A stretch of DNA of 64,000 nucleotides, taken from Actinophytocola sp036378875. GTDB taxonomy: Bacteria > Actinomycetota > Actinomycetes > Mycobacteriales > Pseudonocardiaceae. Position numbers and translations under genes: made by a program. Location of the stretch: the NCBI RefSeq assembly GCF_036378875.1, contig NZ_DASUVO010000153.1, positions 62,001 to 126,000 of the forward strand, given 5' to 3'. Shown in pieces: positions 61,806 to 64,000 of this stretch; the first letter of the stretch is position 1; each line of letters begins with the position of its first letter. The notes under the pieces were generated by a model that was given only the letters and a program-made list of their open reading frames with translations, searched no databases and was not told the DNA's origin.

Positions 61806-62978
61806 TCAGCCTTGGGTACGGAACACCAACGACGAGTGACCGATACGGATCACGTCTCCGTCCGCCAGCTGCCAGGTCTGCACCGGGGTGCCGTTCACCG
61901 TAGTGCCATTGGTCGAACCGAGATCGGCCAGCGTCGCCGACTGCCCGTCCCAGGTGATTTCCAGATGCCGACGAGACACCCCAGTGTCCGGCAGCCGGAA
62001 GTCAGCGTCCTGGCCGCGGCCGACCACGTTGCCGCCCTGCTTCAGCGAGTAGGTGCGGTTCGAACCGTCGTCGAGCTGCAGGCTCGCGTTCAGCTGGCGC
62101 GGGCCGGTCTGCACGGCAGGCGGCGCGTAGCCCTGCTGGGCGTACGGGTCACCCTGGCCGTAACCGCCCTGCTGGCCGTAGCCCTGCTGTTGCTGGCCGT
62201 AGCCCTGGTCGTAGCCGCCTTGCTGGCCGTAACCCTGGTCGTACCCTTGCTGGCCGTAGCCCTGCTGTTGCTGGCCGTAACCCTGGTCATAGCCGCCCTG
62301 CTGCTGGCCATACCCCTGGTCGTAGCCCTGCTGGCCGTAGCCCTGCTGTTGCTGGCCGTAGCCCTGGTCGTAACCCTGCTGCTGGCCGTAACCCTGGTCG
62401 TAGCCACCTTGCTGCTGGCCGTAACCCTGGTCGTAGCCACCTTGCTGCCCGTAGCCCTGGCCTTGCTGGCCATAGCCGTACTGCTGTCCGTAAGGATCGC
62501 CCTCGGGCGGTTGGCCGTAGCCGGGAGGCTGGCTCATGGATCGGTCTCCTGCGTTGCGGGGTTGTGCCGGCCGTGCGTGTCCGGGTGCCCTGGCCGGAGC
62601 CTTGACGTCCGGGTCGACGGTCGAGCGTATTCGGAACTGTCCGGTGTGCAGCGCGTCGGAGCGCTCCAGGGAGACTACGACGTCACCGTATGTGTCCCAC
62701 TGCTGCTCCGCGAGATATTCCTCGACACAGTCCGCGAGCAGCGCGGTAGTGCGGTCCTCTTCTCCGGCGAAGTTACCGAAGTCCTGAGCTCCCAGTTGCA
62801 CTATGTAGTGATTGGGGGCCAGGAGCCGGCCACCGGCCAGCTCACGAAGATTGACCTCACCATCACGCAGCAGCGCCTGCGCCAGTTCCTGGGGCACCAC
62901 ACTGCCACCGAACACACGCGCGAAGGTGTTGCCCACAGCGTTCTCCAACTTACGGTTCAGCCGCTGCCCGAGGCCCAT
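61806..62978 (-). CDS. fhaA: FHA-domain protein FhaA with Gly-Tyr-Gln-rich linker
   Basis: A 390-aa protein. Residues 1-125 are the DUF3662 domain (LNRKLENAVGNTFARVFGGS, VPQELAQALLRDGEVNLREL). Residues 150-289 are a GYGQQ/GGYDQ repeat linker. Residues 297-390 are an FHA domain (VGRGQDADFRLPDTGVSRRHLE, DLGSTNGTTVNG, IRIGHSSLVF). In mycobacteria the FHA domain binds the phosphorylated MurJ pseudokinase. ATG start with AGGAGGGACC; it is the first gene of the operon. A TACGAT -10 lies about 33 bp upstream. Confidence 0.95.
   Translation of the reverse strand: MGLGQRLNRKLENAVGNTFARVFGGSVVPQELAQALLRDGEVNLRELAGGRLLAPNHYIVQLGAQDFGNFAGEEDRTTALLADCVEEYLAEQQWDTYGDVVVSLERSDALHTGQFRIRSTVDPDVKAPARAPGHARPAQPRNAGDRSMSQPPGYGQPPEGDPYGQQYGYGQQGQGYGQQGGYDQGYGQQQGGYDQGYGQQQGYDQGYGQQQQGYGQQGYDQGYGQQQGGYDQGYGQQQQGYGQQGYDQGYGQQGGYDQGYGQQQQGYGQQGGYGQGDPYAQQGYAPPAVQTGPRQLNASLQLDDGSNRTYSLKQGGNVVGRGQDADFRLPDTGVSRRHLEITWDGQSATLADLGSTNGTTVNGTPVQTWQLADGDVIRIGHSSLVFRTQG
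62126..62486. repeat. GYGQQ-encoding repeat inside fhaA
   Basis: Roughly 15 degenerate copies of a unit coding GGYDQGYGQQ or GYGQQQ in the fhaA linker (residues 165-285). The DNA repeats are in frame and not a CRISPR array. They could vary in copy number by slippage. Confidence 0.85.
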
Positions 62979-63010
62979 GGGTCCCTCCTCTCACGTGTGC
63001 TCCTCGGTCG

Positions 63011-63016
63011 ATCGTA
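63011..63016 (-). promoter_or_regulatory. -10 element of the fhaA operon
   Basis: TACGAT on the minus strand (ATCGTA on plus), about 33 bp before the fhaA ATG. No clear -35. Confidence 0.4.
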
Positions 63017-63091
63017 TCTGGGTCCGAGCCCAAGGACAGGGCGATGTGCAAACCAGATCGACGACCGTGTACGCTTCGCTTCGCACCACTC

Positions 63092-63174
63092 GGGCGAGTG
63101 GCGGAATGGCAGACGCGCACGGTTCAGGTCCGTGTGTCCGTAAGGACGTGGGGGTTCAACTCCCCCCTCGCCCA
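63092..63174 (+). tRNA. leuT: tRNA-Leu (CAG anticodon)
   Basis: 83 nt with acceptor GGGCGAG / CTCGCCC, a long variable arm (TGTCCGTAAGGACG), T arm GGGGG TTCAACT CCCCC and anticodon CAG. CCA not encoded. TACGCT (63070-63075) is a suitable -10. Position after fhaA matches leuT in mycobacteria. The leuS gene and its Leu-rich leader are in the same window. Confidence 0.97.
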
Positions 63175-63239
63175 CCCGATCGCTGGGCTCGGCTGTTCGC
63201 CGGGCACGGCTTCCGTCTTGGCGATCATCGTCATTCTTT

Positions 63240-63282
63240 GTGGGGGCCGAGCCCCCACACCCCCAGCCGGGGCTCGCCCCGG
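63240..63282. terminator. tandem GC hairpins after tRNA-Leu
   Basis: GTGGGGGC CGA GCCCCCAC (63240-63258), then CCGGGGC TC GCCCCGG (63267-63282). Likely terminator region for the tRNA. Confidence 0.6.
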
Positions 63283-63968
63283 ACCCCATCGTTCTGGGTC
63301 ACCTCGGGCATCCTTCTCTTCACTCTTCGGTGCTTGACCTGGGGCTCCTCGTGCTCCGCACATCGAGGTTACGTGTGTGTTGGGGCTCGGGGGACGTGGG
63401 CGGATTTCATATTTGGGGTTGTCTGCTTCGTGGTCTTGGGGTGGCTCCTCTTTGGGCTTGTCTGACCTTTGAAGTTTTATTCTCTTGTCGTTTTCGTTGT
63501 GTTCGTCACTTTACGGGTGACAAGTCGCGAGTTGGTCTCGGTGGGGGGTTGATCGTGACCGCTTCCTGCCTTTGTGGGGTGGGTGTTTGTTTGGGTTTCA
63601 ACCGCTGATCGGGTGGTTTGGGGTGTTGTGTCGGTGAGTGGGGGTTCGGGTGGGTGTTGTCGGGTGTGTTGATCTTCTTTGCTGGTCGGGGCCGTTTGTG
63701 CAAATTGCGGGGGGCAACTTTGTGTGTTGTGGTGAGTTCAGCCGGTCGGCGGAAGACTCACCCAGACGGCCGCATTGTCGGGCCGAAGTCTCAATGCCGA
63801 TCGTCGACCGGTCACCGACCGCTCAGCGCCGCCGGTCGCAGGAAGGGGGGTTTCGTCTGCGGTTGGTGGGGTGCTGGCTGGTAGGCCAGTCATGTAACCA
63901 AAAACGTCGTGGTTGGCAGGGGATGGCACGCCAACGCTCGCGGCGGTACCGGAGAGGGCTGGGTTCGT
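63283..63968. other. G/T-rich intergenic region after tRNA-Leu
   Basis: About 690 bp. The plus strand from about 63350 to 63720 is very rich in G and T with little C or A (for example TTTGAAGTTTTATTCTCTTG), so GC is lower than the flanks. Open frames here are low-complexity and lack family features or ribosome sites. I see no tRNA, IS end or CRISPR. It may be non-coding RNA, a decayed gene or a mobile-element edge. Confidence 0.5.
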
Positions 63969-64000
63969 GACGGGCATACCAGGACGCACGGCGGTTTCGG
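63969..64000 (+). CDS. possible gene start at the right edge
   Basis: GTG at 63969 (MTGIPGRTAVS) is open to the end of the window and has GGAGAGGG about 9 nt upstream. Eleven residues are too few to name anything. Confidence 0.25.

Noticed and set aside
62126..62486. CRISPR-like spaced repeats
   Set aside because: The repeats are in frame with fhaA and encode GYGQQ units; there are no unique spacers or cas genes.
63506..63703. Small Pro/Thr-rich minus-strand frame in the G/T-rich region
   Set aside because: It is the complement of skewed low-complexity DNA, with no ribosome site and no neighbours to support it.

Overview
The window is high-GC actinobacterial chromosome centred on the replication origin. 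Gene order matches the dnaA region of Mycobacterium and its relatives: pcnA, Nudix, DUF6049, murJ, pseudokinase, sigM, anti-sigma, trxB, trxA, cwlM, GNAT, parB, parA, rsmG, jag, yidC, yidD, rnpA, rpmH, oriC side, dnaA, oriC, dnaN, gnd, recF, dciA, gyrB, gyrA, DUF3566, tRNA-Ile, tRNA-Ala, ppiA, PH protein, crgA, sortase, trpG/pabA, and the pknB-pknA-pbpA-rodA-pstP-fhaB-fhaA kinase and elongation operon, closed by tRNA-Leu. Extra neighbours (SdpI-like protein, class E sortase, DUF6289 peptide, DUF2020 lipoprotein, APC permease) suggest a filamentous member of the Pseudonocardiaceae or close relatives. That placement is inference.

Layout. 1-3000: end of a DUF1707-type protein, then the threonine catabolic pair tdh-kbl. 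3000-12400: leuS (minus) behind a probable leucine leader-peptide attenuator, a secreted phytase/esterase-like protein, SdpI-like, YqgE, MFS and LLM genes, and pcnA. 12400-22900: Nudix, DUF6049, MurJ, a separate MurJ-type pseudokinase, SigM with its anti-sigma partner, thioredoxin reductase and thioredoxin behind a SigR/SigH-type promoter, and CwlM. 22900-31500: GNAT, an aminotransferase and D-Ala-D-Ala-ligase-like pair, then the leftward parB-parA-rsmG-jag-yidC-yidD-rnpA-rpmH cluster with two perfect parS sites and one near-match. 31500-44450: dnaA, oriC, dnaN, gnd, recF, dciA, gyrB, gyrA, DUF3566, two tRNAs and DLW-39. 44450-52300: an integrase relic, small secreted and lipoprotein genes, cyclophilin, rhomboid, PH protein, CrgA, sortase, permease, trpG. 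52300-63000: an eight-gene leftward Ser/Thr kinase and cell-wall operon. 63000-64000: tRNA-Leu, then G/T-rich DNA with no convincing gene until a possible start at the right edge.

The genes link replication and segregation (DnaA, DnaN, DciA, gyrase, ParAB) to envelope growth (MurJ, pseudokinase, CwlM, PknA/B, PstP, FhaA/B, RodA, PbpA, CrgA). MurJ and its pseudokinase are separate genes here; in M. tuberculosis they are one protein.

The least conventional signals are: the leucine attenuator in front of leuS; perfect DnaA boxes outside oriC (inside dciA, before the PH gene, and in the convergent gap after trpG); a parS-like site fused to a terminator; a 12-bp tandem array beside oriC; a cysteine-rich tail on the SdpI-like protein; and a flavin oxidase at the end of the pknB operon that lacks the family's usual covalent-FAD cysteine position. 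Coordinates, motifs and hairpins were read directly. Family names come from recognised motifs and gene order; no database search was run.
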